Source: Blastopirellula marina
GTDB taxonomy: Bacteria; Planctomycetota; Planctomycetia; Pirellulales; Pirellulaceae
Direction: 5' to 3'
DNA: 64,000 bases
Assembly: GCF_002967715.1 (NCBI RefSeq)
Contig: NZ_PUIA01000042.1
Location: 62,001-126,000 of the forward strand
Shown: piece after piece, positions 27,816 to 37,803 of the stretch
Numbering within the stretch: the first letter of the stretch is position 1
Layout of the letters: every line of letters begins with the position of its first letter
Made by a program: the position numbers and the translations under genes
The notes under the pieces: generated by a model
What the model was told of the DNA's origin: nothing
Seen by the model: the letters and a program-made list of their open reading frames with translations, nothing else
Database searches by the model: none

Positions 27816-28388
27816 TCAGGCTGACCGGCGAAGTGCTTCAGTGAATGTTCTACCGTCGACTCGCGAGCGAATGTCGTGAAGCAATCGGTGAACGGTCTCG
27901 ATGCCGTCCTGGGCTTGGCCATCGGTTGCCACCCAAGGCAAGTCAACCGGTGAAGTTTTCGATTGGGGCAACTCTGACGATTGAGCCACCGAGTTGGCCG
28001 ATTTCTGAAAGTGGAATTCGTAAGGACCGCAGCGAATGCGATCTCCATCCTCCAGTTGCTTGATGACCATGTCCTCGGCATTCACCGTGAGGATGGGTTC
28101 GGCCACCAGGCACCGCAAACGATATCCGTCGTGAGTACGGAGGATGTAGGCGTAAAGTTCAGGGAACTGCTCATCACCGAGGACCAGATCGCAATCACCG
28201 GCAGACCCCAAGGTAAAAACGGGGACTTCGATTTCACGCTCGCGCTGATTTACCTGGCCGCGGGCAATCCGCAACGAGGCACCTGACCGGCGACCTTGGC
28301 CGGCTTGGCTTGGTTTCGAGTTTCCAAGCTGTGAATCTGGACGCATTCTGACTCTACCTTCACCCTCGATGCATTCACGTAGCGGCAT
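27816..28388 (-). CDS. FHA-domain protein
   Basis: A 190-residue protein with a central forkhead-associated-like fold (about 50-130): FTLGSAGDCDLVLGDE, then LYAYILRTHDGYRL and LEDGDRIRCGPYEFHF. FHA domains bind phosphothreonine peptides, so this may read Ser/Thr kinase signalling, which is abundant in planctomycetes. The usual GR..S..DI motif is changed to GSAGDCDL, and the His/Ser pair is not clear, so phosphopeptide binding is uncertain. The start is ATG 28388, or ATG 28346. First gene of the FHA / 66-aa / YfhO-like group. Confidence 0.7.
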   Translation of the reverse strand: MPLRECIEGEGRVRMRPDSQLGNSKPSQAGQGRRSGASLRIARGQVNQREREIEVPVFTLGSAGDCDLVLGDEQFPELYAYILRTHDGYRLRCLVAEPILTVNAEDMVIKQLEDGDRIRCGPYEFHFQKSANSVAQSSELPQSKTSPVDLPWVATDGQAQDGIETVHRLLHDIRSRVDGRTFTEALRRSA

Positions 28389-28549
28389 TGCCGGTACTTC
28401 TTTAAATTGATCGACCAGAAGGGGAAGCGTTGTCGCAGGGAATCTGCTGCAAGAACACGCCTTTTCCCGCGCAGATTACCAGCGGTGGCGTTTCGGTAAG
28501 ATAGACAATCTGGCCGCGGATTCGTTTGCGGTCAAATCGCCATGGTTTC

Positions 28550-28580
28550 GATAGCATCATGAACTTTGATGGATGCTATC
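28550..28580 (-). terminator. Hairpin after the ATP synthase operon
   Basis: GATAGCATC (28550-28558) pairs perfectly with GATGCTATC (28572-28580). It lies about 30 bases past the stop of atpC on the minus strand. No U-run follows, so it may stabilise the 3' end rather than stop transcription alone. Confidence 0.4.
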
Positions 28581-28606
28581 AGGAGCAGAACGAGGGGGAT
28601 GCTATG

Positions 28607-29008
28607 CTAGTTGGCGGAGCGTTTAGCAACTCGGATTTGATTGCAAGCTTGCTCGATGTTTCGCGTCTTGATGGCGGCCAACTCGTCGGTCGGAGCAATC
28701 GCCTTGGATGCTTCCACCAGCTGAGTTTCTGCCTGAACGATGTCGATATCGCTAGGCGGAATTGCTTTGCCGGTCAGAATGCTGACTACGTTGTCAGCGA
28801 TCTGAACGAAACCGCCGTCGACGTACAGACGCTGGGTCTGGCCTTCCGAGACGATACGCATTTCGCCGTAGCCGAGACGACCAATGACTGGGGCATGGTT
28901 CTCACCAATCCCCATTTCGCCGTCTGCCAACGGCAGGGCGATGAATTCAGCAGTCGTTTCGAGTGCGGTCTTTTCGGGCGTGACCACGATGCATTGGATG
29001 GAAGGCAC
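28607..29008 (-). CDS. atpC: F1Fo ATP synthase epsilon subunit
   Basis: The epsilon subunit sits on the central stalk and controls ATP hydrolysis. The GTG at 29008 lies 2 bases past the atpD stop and gives 133 residues starting VPSIQCIVVTPEKTALETT, the normal beginning of the beta-sandwich domain. The open frame continues further upstream, but that part overlaps atpD and is not conserved-looking. The pattern PLADGEMGIGENHAPVIGRL and GGFVQIADNVVSILTGKA is typical. Last gene of the atp operon, probably translationally coupled to atpD. Confidence 0.95.
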   Translation of the reverse strand: MPSIQCIVVTPEKTALETTAEFIALPLADGEMGIGENHAPVIGRLGYGEMRIVSEGQTQRLYVDGGFVQIADNVVSILTGKAIPPSDIDIVQAETQLVEASKAIAPTDELAAIKTRNIEQACNQIRVAKRSAN

Positions 29009-29010
29009 GA

Positions 29011-30528
<1,518 letters not shown>

Positions 30529-30564
30529 TCATTCAATAGCGGTTTGTATGGGAACGACCGTGTG

Positions 30565-31464
30565 TTACGAGCTCGCGAGAGCTTCCACACCGCCGATGAT
30601 TTCCATGATTTCGTTGGTGATCCGGCTCTGTCGGGCGCGGTTGTATTCGCGAGACAGGAACTTGATCAAATCGTTCGCATTCTCGGTTGCTGCCTTCATG
30701 GCCACACGACGAGCAATTTGCTCGCAGACGGCGGCGTCAAGGAAGCACTTGAACAGTTTCACCTTGAAGCTGGTCGGGACGACCTCTTCCAGGATGCTTT
30801 CAGCCGAAGGAATGAATTCGTACATCGAACCGGCCGCTGGCTTGGCTTCTGAAGCACCTGACTCCGAAGCACCTTCCAAACCGCTCAAGGGGAGCAAAGT
30901 TTCGACGGAAGGTTCTTGACGCGAAGTCGAGACAAACTTCATGTAAGCGACGTCCAAGCGATCGATTTCGCTTGCCTGGAACGCGTCGAGCAAGTCGACG
31001 GCGATCGCTTCGACTTCTTCATAGCGAGGCTTGTCCTCGAAGTTGAAGAAGGACTTGTCTGGCGTCATCTTCTTCTGGACTCGGAAGATCGAAATCCCCT
31101 TCTTACCAGAGATCCACAGTTCGACTTCGCCGTACTCGTCCTGCAACTCTTTCAGACGCGGGAAAGAAGCACGGCAGATGTTACCGTTGTAGCCACCGCA
31201 CAGACCGCGGTTCGAGGTCAGCACCAACAGCACGGCCTTCTTCTTCGATTCCCGCTTCTCCAGAAGAGGATGCTGGAATTCGAGTTCGGTCGCGGTCAGG
31301 TCCTTCACCAACTGCGTGATCCGCTGCGTGAACGCCGTGGCCGCGGAGGCTCGGTCCATGGCCTGCTTGAAGCGGGCCGTGGCGATGAGCTCCATCGTTC
31401 GCGTGATCTTCTTGATGTTGCGAACCGACTTGCGGCGTTTGTCGAGGGTTCTTGGATTGGCCAT
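30565..31464 (-). CDS. atpG: F1Fo ATP synthase gamma subunit
   Basis: The rotating central shaft. The 299 residues begin with the coiled-coil helix (RRKSVRNIKKITRTMELIAT) and end with SRITNEIMEIIGGVEAL. The Rossmann-like middle includes VLLVLTSNRGLCGGYNGNI. Residues about 190-215 hold a Ser/Glu/Ala-rich insert (GLEGASESGASEAKPAAG) between the normally adjacent beta strand and helix. It looks like a flexible loop and adds to the slightly larger size. Confidence 0.98.
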   Translation of the reverse strand: MANPRTLDKRRKSVRNIKKITRTMELIATARFKQAMDRASAATAFTQRITQLVKDLTATELEFQHPLLEKRESKKKAVLLVLTSNRGLCGGYNGNICRASFPRLKELQDEYGEVELWISGKKGISIFRVQKKMTPDKSFFNFEDKPRYEEVEAIAVDLLDAFQASEIDRLDVAYMKFVSTSRQEPSVETLLPLSGLEGASESGASEAKPAAGSMYEFIPSAESILEEVVPTSFKVKLFKCFLDAAVCEQIARRVAMKAATENANDLIKFLSREYNRARQSRITNEIMEIIGGVEALASS

Positions 31465-31501
31465 GTTTTCTGGTGGCTAAAAGGATCGCGGCGTTAGGCG
31501 A

Positions 31502-33028
31502 TTAAACTTCGGCAGTTTTCGACGGGACGAAGGTCTTCTGGAACTCGGCAATCGCCGTTTCCATCAGGTCGCGAACTTCGTCGGTCAGATCCTTGGTCTC
31601 TTCCAGCTTCTCGCGAATCTGGGCGTACTTCGCTTTCACGAATTCGAGGTACTCAGCTTCCCAACGCAGCACATCAACTGTGGGAACTTCGTCCAAGTGA
31701 CCACGGGTACCGGCGTAGATGCTGAGAACTTGATCGTAGACGTCCAGCGGCTTGTACTGGCCTTGCTTCAGCAGTTCGACCATGCGGTAACCGCGATCGA
31801 GACGACGCTGAGTAGCTTCGTCGAGTTCGGTACCCAGCTGAGCGAACGCTTCCAGTTCGCGGAAAGCAGCCAAGTCCAATCGCAGACCACCGGCAACCTT
31901 CTTCATCGCTTTGATTTGGGCATTACCACCCACGCGAGAAACCGAAATACCAACGTTCATAGCTGGACGAATACCAGCGAAGAACAAGTCAGGCTGCAGA
32001 TAGATCTGGCCGTCGGTAATCGAAATCACGTTGGTTGGAATGTATGCGGAAACTTCGCCTTCGAGCGTTTCGATGATCGGCAGCGAGGTTAGCGACCCGG
32101 CACCCAGTTCATCGCTTAGCTTGGCCGAACGTTCCAGCAGGCGGCTATGGCAGTAGAACACGTCACCAGGGTAGGCTTCACGGCCTGGAGGACGACGCAT
32201 CAGCAGCGACAACTCGCGGTAGGCAGCGGCTTGCTTCGACAAGTCGTCATAAACGATCAAAGCGTGCTGGCTGTTGAACATGAAGTACTCGGCCATGGCG
32301 GTACCGGCGTAAGGAGCCACGTACTGCAGCGGGGCAGGGGCACTGGCACCAGCCACGATGACCGTGGTGTAGTCCATCGCACCGTTACGGCGAAGGATTT
32401 CAACCACACCGGCAACCGACGAGTCTTTCTGACCGACGGCGACGTAAAAGCATTTCACGCCGGTGTTCTTTTGGTTCAGGATTGCGTCGATGGCGATCGC
32501 CGTCTTGCCGGTCTTACGGTCACCAATGACCAGTTCGCGCTGACCACGTCCAACCGGGGTCATGGCGTCGATAGCCTTGATACCGGTCTGCATTGGCTCG
32601 GTAACTGGCTTACGTTCCGACACGCCTGGGGCGAGGAATTCGACCGGGCGGGTTTCGCTCGATTGAATTGGGCCCATACCGTCGAGTGGGTTACCCAGCG
32701 GATCAACCACGCGGCCCAGCACTGCTTCACCGACTGGAACGGAAAGCAGCGTGCCCAAGGCTTTGACTTCGTCACCTTCCTTAATGGTGAGGTAGTCACC
32801 CAGAATGATCACACCGACACTGTTCTCTTCAAGATTGAAGGCCAGGCCGATTGTGCCGTTGGGGAACTCGACCATTTCACCGGCCATGATGCCGGAAAGG
32901 CCATAGACCCGAGCGATACCGTCACCCACTTCCAGGACGCGTCCAACTTCTCGCACGTCGACTTGCGTGTCGAACTGTTGGATTTCCTGCTTGATGACAG
33001 AAGCGATTTCGTCCGCGTTGAATTTCAT
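31502..33028 (-). CDS. atpA: F1Fo ATP synthase alpha subunit
   Basis: The 508-residue regulatory nucleotide-binding subunit of F1. P-loop GDRKTGKT is at 169-176. The family blocks [25 protein letters not shown] and [26 protein letters not shown] are present, along with [21 protein letters not shown] and [11 protein letters not shown]. Length and order are standard. It is 20 bases downstream of atpH. Confidence 0.99.
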   Translation of the reverse strand: MKFNADEIASVIKQEIQQFDTQVDVREVGRVLEVGDGIARVYGLSGIMAGEMVEFPNGTIGLAFNLEENSVGVIILGDYLTIKEGDEVKALGTLLSVPVGEAVLGRVVDPLGNPLDGMGPIQSSETRPVEFLAPGVSERKPVTEPMQTGIKAIDAMTPVGRGQRELVIGDRKTGKTAIAIDAILNQKNTGVKCFYVAVGQKDSSVAGVVEILRRNGAMDYTTVIVAGASAPAPLQYVAPYAGTAMAEYFMFNSQHALIVYDDLSKQAAAYRELSLLMRRPPGREAYPGDVFYCHSRLLERSAKLSDELGAGSLTSLPIIETLEGEVSAYIPTNVISITDGQIYLQPDLFFAGIRPAMNVGISVSRVGGNAQIKAMKKVAGGLRLDLAAFRELEAFAQLGTELDEATQRRLDRGYRMVELLKQGQYKPLDVYDQVLSIYAGTRGHLDEVPTVDVLRWEAEYLEFVKAKYAQIREKLEETKDLTDEVRDLMETAIAEFQKTFVPSKTAEV

Positions 33029-33048
33029 GGAACTTACCGTCTACTGCT

Positions 33049-33681
33049 TTAACTCTGCGTTGAATTGGTGAATCGCTCGAGCGACGCCTTCGCCTGCTGA
33101 GCCGTGGTTTCGAGGGCCTTTTGCCGAAGTTGCTTCAGCCGGTTGGCGACACTGCCATCGAATACCGTGTCCCCAACATGCAGGACCAGTCCGCCGATGA
33201 CACTCGGATCGACTTCTGACTTGAGAACGACTTCCCGACCCAGCTTGGCTTTCAAGCTGGCCGTCAGGCTATCCGACAATTCCTTCGATAGTTCAGTTGC
33301 CGTTGTCGCGGTAATCTCGACCAAGCCAAGACGCTCGTTGTTGAGCTTCACGGCGGCATCGTAAATTTCTCGCAGGCAGTCTTGTCGTTCGTGCTGGGTG
33401 ACGACCTTCAGGAAGGTCAGCAAGACGGGGTTCATCTTGCCGCTGAAGGCCTTATCCAGCACGGCGATACGCTGATCTTCCGAAAGAATACTGCCAGCGA
33501 TTGCATGACGTAGATCTTCGCGTTGGTCGATCACGTCGTGAATCAGTGAGCCGAATTCGTCCAGGATGACGTCGGTCTGGCCAGCATCATCGGCCGCTCC
33601 CAACAGCGCCTTGGCATACACGGAGCCAATGCGTTGTCGGCTAAGATCGAACGTTTGTTTGTCGGAAGATGTTCCAGCCAT
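33049..33681 (-). CDS. atpH: F1Fo ATP synthase delta subunit (OSCP)
   Basis: The 210-residue subunit that joins the F1 head to the b-subunit stalk. The N-terminal domain has the typical RIGSVYAKALLGAADDAGQ opening. The C-terminal region reads SEVDPSVIGGLVLHVGDTVFDGSVANRLKQL, the signature of the family. It is slightly longer than E. coli delta (177 residues), with the extra length at the N-terminus and in the tail. Confidence 0.97.
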   Translation of the reverse strand: MAGTSSDKQTFDLSRQRIGSVYAKALLGAADDAGQTDVILDEFGSLIHDVIDQREDLRHAIAGSILSEDQRIAVLDKAFSGKMNPVLLTFLKVVTQHERQDCLREIYDAAVKLNNERLGLVEITATTATELSKELSDSLTASLKAKLGREVVLKSEVDPSVIGGLVLHVGDTVFDGSVANRLKQLRQKALETTAQQAKASLERFTNSTQS

Positions 33682-33743
33682 GGTGCTGAAGGATATCCTG
33701 ACGGAGGTGAAGTCGTTACTTGGTTTCGATGACGCAAGGCTGC

Positions 33744-34544
33744 TTAGTTGTTGCTAGGCAGCTTGGAGATCGAATCCTGAATCAAATTAGCATGGTCTTC
33801 GGGGGTCAGTTCCTTGCGGGTGATTTGTCCCGCCAGGTCGACTGCCATGTTGACCGAAGCTTGAGCTAGTTCATTGATCGCGGCACCCTTGGCAGCGTCG
33901 ATTTCGCGGATCGCACGATCACGCTCAGCCGAGGCCGACTGCTGGGCAGCTTCCACGATCTGCTTGGCTTTTTCGTCAGCCGTTTTGATCGCGTCATCCC
34001 GCATCTGCTTGATTTCCTGCTGGGCTTCGGAAAGCTGACGAGTGTACTCGGCCAACTTGGCGTTGGCTTGTTCGTACATCTCTTCGGCCTTCTTCATTTT
34101 GCCTTCCATCGAGTTCTCGCGGGCCTTGAGGCCAGAGAGAATCGGCGACCAGGCAAACTTGCCCAGCACAACCACCAACAAGATGAACACAAGCAACGTA
34201 AACATCGCCAGATCGAGGCTTGGCTCATGCGGTGCCTCTAGCATGTCGGTTGCGTCATTGTGCGACAAATCGTGAGGGTCGTGATGGAATTCATCCGGAG
34301 CGTCATCGCTGACATGCGGATGGTTGACGTCAGCAGCGTGTTCATCCTTTTTCGGATGGGCTGCTTCGTCAGCATGTTCCGCTTCCTTGGCTGGAGCTTC
34401 TTCAGCAGCGGCCATGGGCGCAGGATCTGACTCCGCAGGCTTGGGTTCTTCATCCTGGGACCAAGCCGGAGCCAGGAAGATGCCCAATAGCAGGAGGACC
34501 GTGAGACCACTCCAGTGCGTGCGTTTCAAATGAGTGCTGCGCAT
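33744..34544 (-). CDS. atpF: F1Fo ATP synthase b subunit with long N-terminal extension
   Basis: The peripheral-stalk subunit. The conserved part is the membrane segment at about 112-128 (AMFTLLVFILLVVVLGKFAW) and the long charged coiled coil to residue 266. Before it lie a signal-peptide-like stretch (1-29, ending APAWSQ) and about 80 residues very rich in Asp, Glu, His and Ala (30-108, for example FHHDPHDLSHNDATD). Typical bacterial b is about 156 residues, so this is more than 100 longer. If the signal is cut, the acidic-histidine segment would lie outside the cytoplasmic membrane and could bind metal. That last point is inference. Confidence 0.94.
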   Translation of the reverse strand: MRSTHLKRTHWSGLTVLLLLGIFLAPAWSQDEEPKPAESDPAPMAAAEEAPAKEAEHADEAAHPKKDEHAADVNHPHVSDDAPDEFHHDPHDLSHNDATDMLEAPHEPSLDLAMFTLLVFILLVVVLGKFAWSPILSGLKARENSMEGKMKKAEEMYEQANAKLAEYTRQLSEAQQEIKQMRDDAIKTADEKAKQIVEAAQQSASAERDRAIREIDAAKGAAINELAQASVNMAVDLAGQITRKELTPEDHANLIQDSISKLPSNN

Positions 34545-34605
34545 ATCTAATCAATTCCGGAAATGCTGGGGGAACGAAAGCAAACGGCGTCGGCGACGCA
34601 AATAG

Positions 34606-34896
34606 TTACGGGCCGAACCAGCAAATAACCAGCGCGAAGAAGGTAAAACCTTCGATAAGAGCGGCGGCAATAATCATGGCCGTCTGGATGTTACCAGAAA
34701 CTTCCGGTTGACGTGCCATGCTTTCCAGAGCACTGGCAGCCAGCTTGCCGATACCGTAACCGGCACCGATAACCACCAAGCCGATACCGATGTAGTTCAG
34801 TTTCAGGTCACCCACGTTGCTTTGGGCCATGGCGGGAGCAGTAAGTGCCAGCAAAGCAAAAACACTCATGATGCTCAATTTGACAAAGTTGATCAC
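34606..34896 (-). CDS. atpE: F1Fo ATP synthase c subunit
   Basis: The rotor-ring subunit. The 96 residues include a signal-like N-terminus (1-24, TAPAMAQ) before two membrane helices joined by the polar loop ARQPE (61-65). The ion-carrying carboxylate is E82 in AALIEGFTFFALV. The residue after it is Gly and the first helix lacks the Gln seen in sodium-binding rings, so proton coupling is the better reading. It is longer than the classical 79-residue subunit because of the N-terminal extension. Confidence 0.97.
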   Translation of the reverse strand: MINFVKLSIMSVFALLALTAPAMAQSNVGDLKLNYIGIGLVVIGAGYGIGKLAASALESMARQPEVSGNIQTAMIIAAALIEGFTFFALVICWFGP

Positions 34897-35012
34897 GGAA
34901 CAGGTCTCCTCAACCGTAACAAAAGGCGTTTACGCGTATTTCAGTGAAACAAAAGGTACATTCAAAATGGAAGCGATGCAGGCACCCAGCCATGCAAGCC
35001 GGTGTCTTCAAC

Positions 35013-36248
35013 TTAGTGACTGTGCGTCTCTGAGTTGATGAACAATGCCGTGAGCAACGCGAAGACATAGGCTTGCAGGAACGCCACGAACAATTCGAGG
35101 CAACTCAGAAGCACACTGCCTAGCAAAATCACGATGACAACCGGCCAGGCTACCGCACTGGGCACGCCAACCGCTGTCTGAATCTGTACTGCCAATCCCA
35201 TGATGGCCAAAAGCACCACGTGCCCGGCTACCATGTTCGCTAAAAGACGAATGCCAAGCACCGCGTGTTTGATCAGCAAGCCCAGCAGTTCAATGATGAA
35301 CATCATTGGCTTGATGATAATGGCGATGACCGTGGGAAGCTCCATGCCGGGAACCAGGTTCAACCAAACCCCAACCACACCAAAAGTTCGCGCACCAGCG
35401 GCCATGCCTATAAACAGCACGGCGACAGCAAGGGTTACCGTGACACTGATCGAACCGGTGGGGGAACCCATCCAAGGAATCAACCCGAAGAGATTGCAGC
35501 CCAGGATGAAGAAGAACAGGGTCCAGATGATCGGTACGAAGTGATCCGCACCGTGGTGGATATTTGCTTTGGCGACATCTTTACGCAGGAACGTAATGAA
35601 GACGTCGATCAAGTTCCAGAACCAACCCTTGGGGAGTTGACCCTGGGAAACTCGCCTGGCGTAGGCGATGAAAACGGCCGTGATGATCACAGCCACGAAG
35701 AACTCGATAACCATGAACTTCGAGATCGCGAAGCCTGCTTCCTTTTGATAAAGGTTGCGAAGCTCACCGCCAAACACCTGGGGAATCAAGATCTTGCCGC
35801 TCAACGCTTGGTTGTAGCCTTCGATCTTGGTCGGAGCCCATTTGACGTGTTGGTGATCAGCCGGCAAGGCTTTGTAATCCGCGACCGTGTATTCTTCAGC
35901 GACTTCAACACCCCGTTCAGCCCAGACAAGTGCTTCGCCGCCTGAGGTGAGGCTTTCGTCGACCTTGTGGGTCAGGTAACGCGTGATTGGTTTGCCGTGG
36001 TTGCCAGGTTCGTGCAGCCAATGTTCGTAATCGTGAATAAAGTCGGCTTCACTTGGCAGGCCGACTGCTCCATCTTCCGCCAGACGGTGGTACACCTCGT
36101 GGGCTTGCCACGACTGGAAGCCTGGATCGAGCTTGACCCAGACGTCAGGGAAGTCGGAATGTGACTGGTGATCGTGCTTCCACAACCACTTCGGAACTTC
36201 GAAGTAGTAACTGTCTTTGATGTGGAGCAGGATCTCGTCAGCGGCCAT
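35013..36248 (-). CDS. atpB: F1Fo ATP synthase a subunit with ~170-residue N-terminal extension
   Basis: The proton-channel subunit. The membrane part begins at about residue 173 and has the essential arginine R334 in HAVLGIRLLANMVAGH. Residues 1-172 are hydrophilic, rich in His, Asp, Glu, Trp and Tyr, and have no counterpart in E. coli subunit a (271 residues in total). Within it, LVWAERGVEVAEEYTVADYK and NQALSGKILIPQVFGGELRNL look like folded segments. The extension precedes the first membrane helix. It lies between the atpI-like gene (3 bases) and atpE. Confidence 0.95.
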   Translation of the reverse strand: MAADEILLHIKDSYYFEVPKWLWKHDHQSHSDFPDVWVKLDPGFQSWQAHEVYHRLAEDGAVGLPSEADFIHDYEHWLHEPGNHGKPITRYLTHKVDESLTSGGEALVWAERGVEVAEEYTVADYKALPADHQHVKWAPTKIEGYNQALSGKILIPQVFGGELRNLYQKEAGFAISKFMVIEFFVAVIITAVFIAYARRVSQGQLPKGWFWNLIDVFITFLRKDVAKANIHHGADHFVPIIWTLFFFILGCNLFGLIPWMGSPTGSISVTVTLAVAVLFIGMAAGARTFGVVGVWLNLVPGMELPTVIAIIIKPMMFIIELLGLLIKHAVLGIRLLANMVAGHVVLLAIMGLAVQIQTAVGVPSAVAWPVVIVILLGSVLLSCLELFVAFLQAYVFALLTALFINSETHSH

Positions 36249-36251
36249 TGG

Positions 36252-36701
36252 TTAGACGGCTTTCTTAATAGTGGTTGTCTGCGATACGAGTTGGACAGCC
36301 AATATGGTTTCGACCACAAGGGTCAAAAGGTAGTAGACCAATATCATGCCAAACAATCCGGCATCAGCAAGCGGGCCACCAGCCTTGTGCATCAACATTC
36401 CAAAAACTAGTGGAATTCCCGCTCGGAAAAACATTCCCAGCAGCACGGATTGCACTCGTAGTTCGGTGTCTCGCAGGAAAATTGCCGTGAGTATTGCAGC
36501 TTCCATTGCGACCAGCACTACTGACGCGGCCGTGATCGCAGCGAGGATGCCGTTGATCTCGAACCGGGTGTAGCCATAGGCCGCAAAGAACGGGAATACT
36601 CCGAGCACTCCCAGCAGCATCCACAGGCATGGCAGGAAGTCTCGCCATCCCAATTGGGCATTTTGCTTTTCAGAAGTGTTGGCTTTGGGGGTATTCATCA
36701 C
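36252..36701 (-). CDS. AtpI-like membrane protein of the ATP synthase operon
   Basis: A 149-residue protein with about four hydrophobic segments, at the position of atpI directly upstream of atpB (3-base gap). It resembles ATP synthase subunit I in size and layout (RVQSVLLGMFFRAGIPLVFG, ILVYYLLTLVVETILAVQLV). AtpI helps c-ring assembly in some bacteria. Assignment rests on position and hydropathy more than on motifs. Confidence 0.75.
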   Translation of the reverse strand: MMNTPKANTSEKQNAQLGWRDFLPCLWMLLGVLGVFPFFAAYGYTRFEINGILAAITAASVVLVAMEAAILTAIFLRDTELRVQSVLLGMFFRAGIPLVFGMLMHKAGGPLADAGLFGMILVYYLLTLVVETILAVQLVSQTTTIKKAV

Positions 36702-36733
36702 TTCGTCTTGCGGGGCATATGGTTTATGAAGGT

Positions 36734-37012
36734 TTACGGCGGGTCATCTTGACTCGCCTCGCCGGGGGCGTCCTTCACGCGTCCGCTTGTTTGCTCAGTG
36801 GTGGCCATCAGCACCAGGTGCGTCATGCCAAATATGAGTCCAATGAAAAAGCCGATCAGGGCAAAGATAGAAAACTGGAAGCCCAGGGTTTGGTCGAGCC
36901 AGTAACCCAGCAAGCCTGGCACAATCATCTCGCCGCAAATTGAAAAAATGCGTCCTACCCAAAGGTAGGCTCTCGCAATCGGAGACATGTCCGTTGGGAG
37001 GCGAGGTGCCAA
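36734..37012 (-). CDS. AtpZ/AtpI-type small membrane protein
   Basis: A 92-residue protein with two membrane helices (GEMIVPGLLGYWLDQTLG and FALIGFFIGLIFGMTHLVLM) and a Gly-rich turn between them, as in the AtpZ/putative F0F1-ATPase subunit family. It is the first gene of the atp operon and 32 bases upstream of the AtpI-like gene. AtpZ-AtpI pairs have been linked to magnesium or calcium supply and c-ring assembly in other bacteria. The role here is inferred. Confidence 0.75.
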   Translation of the reverse strand: MAPRLPTDMSPIARAYLWVGRIFSICGEMIVPGLLGYWLDQTLGFQFSIFALIGFFIGLIFGMTHLVLMATTEQTSGRVKDAPGEASQDDPP

Positions 37013-37803
37013 GGCGATTGCCTTTGCTGATGGAGGACTTCCGGCTCGCTTTGCTATATGCTGATTGGGGCTTACCGTGAACTCATGGCGGTCAATCTAT
37101 TTCATCCAGCTGGCAGGGTCAATCAGGTGAAACAGCCGTAGCGAGGGAATTCGTGGAATTTTTCACAAAGTCCACCCCCAGCCTTTTAGAATGGGTGAAT
37201 CCTTGTTTCTGTCGAGGGGGTGTGGGTGGCTCAGGAGGACTGTGTTTGTTGCCTAGTCGAAGCATCTATCGGTAGAAGGTTGCTCGACGCGCTAAAAATC
37301 CTTCGCAGAACGCATATCTTCTGGAAAAATGCAAAACCATACCCAAATTAGAGGCGTATCACCTGGCAGTGGCACGTTGCATTTCTACCTCAGTTTAGCT
37401 ACAATCAGATTTCGTCGGCATTCCGAAAAAGCCACCCTGTAGGGCTGTATCTGATTCGCTCAGAAGCAGTGCTTTGTATTGCTCCATAAAATACGCAATT
37501 AGCGATTTAATGGGGCGGATTACGGCTTTTTGTGATATGTCGTCCGCTGCTTGTCGGCGACGAGAGAAACCTACCAACAACCCTTTGCCAGTTGCATCCC
37601 CGTAATTGGCCTTTTCGCAAGTTCATTTCACTTCCCTTTTCACTTGCGTTTCAGGTGAAGGTTCTGCTCAGGGATCGAGCGGGGCGTGTCGAGTGACCCC
37701 AGTCATGGACGACGACCCCCCAAAATTCGTTTAGCCTCGGGGCGACATAACTACTCCCCCAGTCGACGTAGGCCGCACATCCTTTGAGCCAGGAGGACTA
37801 ATC
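37013..37803. other. Long divergent non-coding region (atp operon / DUF4912 gene)
   Basis: About 790 bases separate the atp operon (minus) from the DUF4912 gene (plus). By eye it is poorer in GC than its flanks. It must hold the promoters of both transcripts. I see TTGACC on the minus strand (about 37090-37095) without a good -10 partner, and an 8-bp hairpin TTCACTTG (37639-37646) with CAGGTGAA (37652-37659). A 61-codon open frame on the minus strand at 37395-37580 has no supporting features. No tRNA or named regulatory RNA is recognisable. Confidence 0.45.

Noticed and set aside
34606-34896. Sodium-binding signature in AtpE
   Set aside because: The residue next to E82 is Gly and the first helix has no Gln, so proton coupling is more likely.
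37365-37381. TGGCAGTGGCACGTTGCA considered as a sigma-54 promoter
   Set aside because: The distance from either GG to the GC is wrong (12 or 6 bases between rather than 10).
37395-37580. A 61-codon frame on the minus strand in the long spacer upstream of the atp operon
   Set aside because: No ribosome-binding site, domain or membrane segment, and composition like the surrounding spacer.
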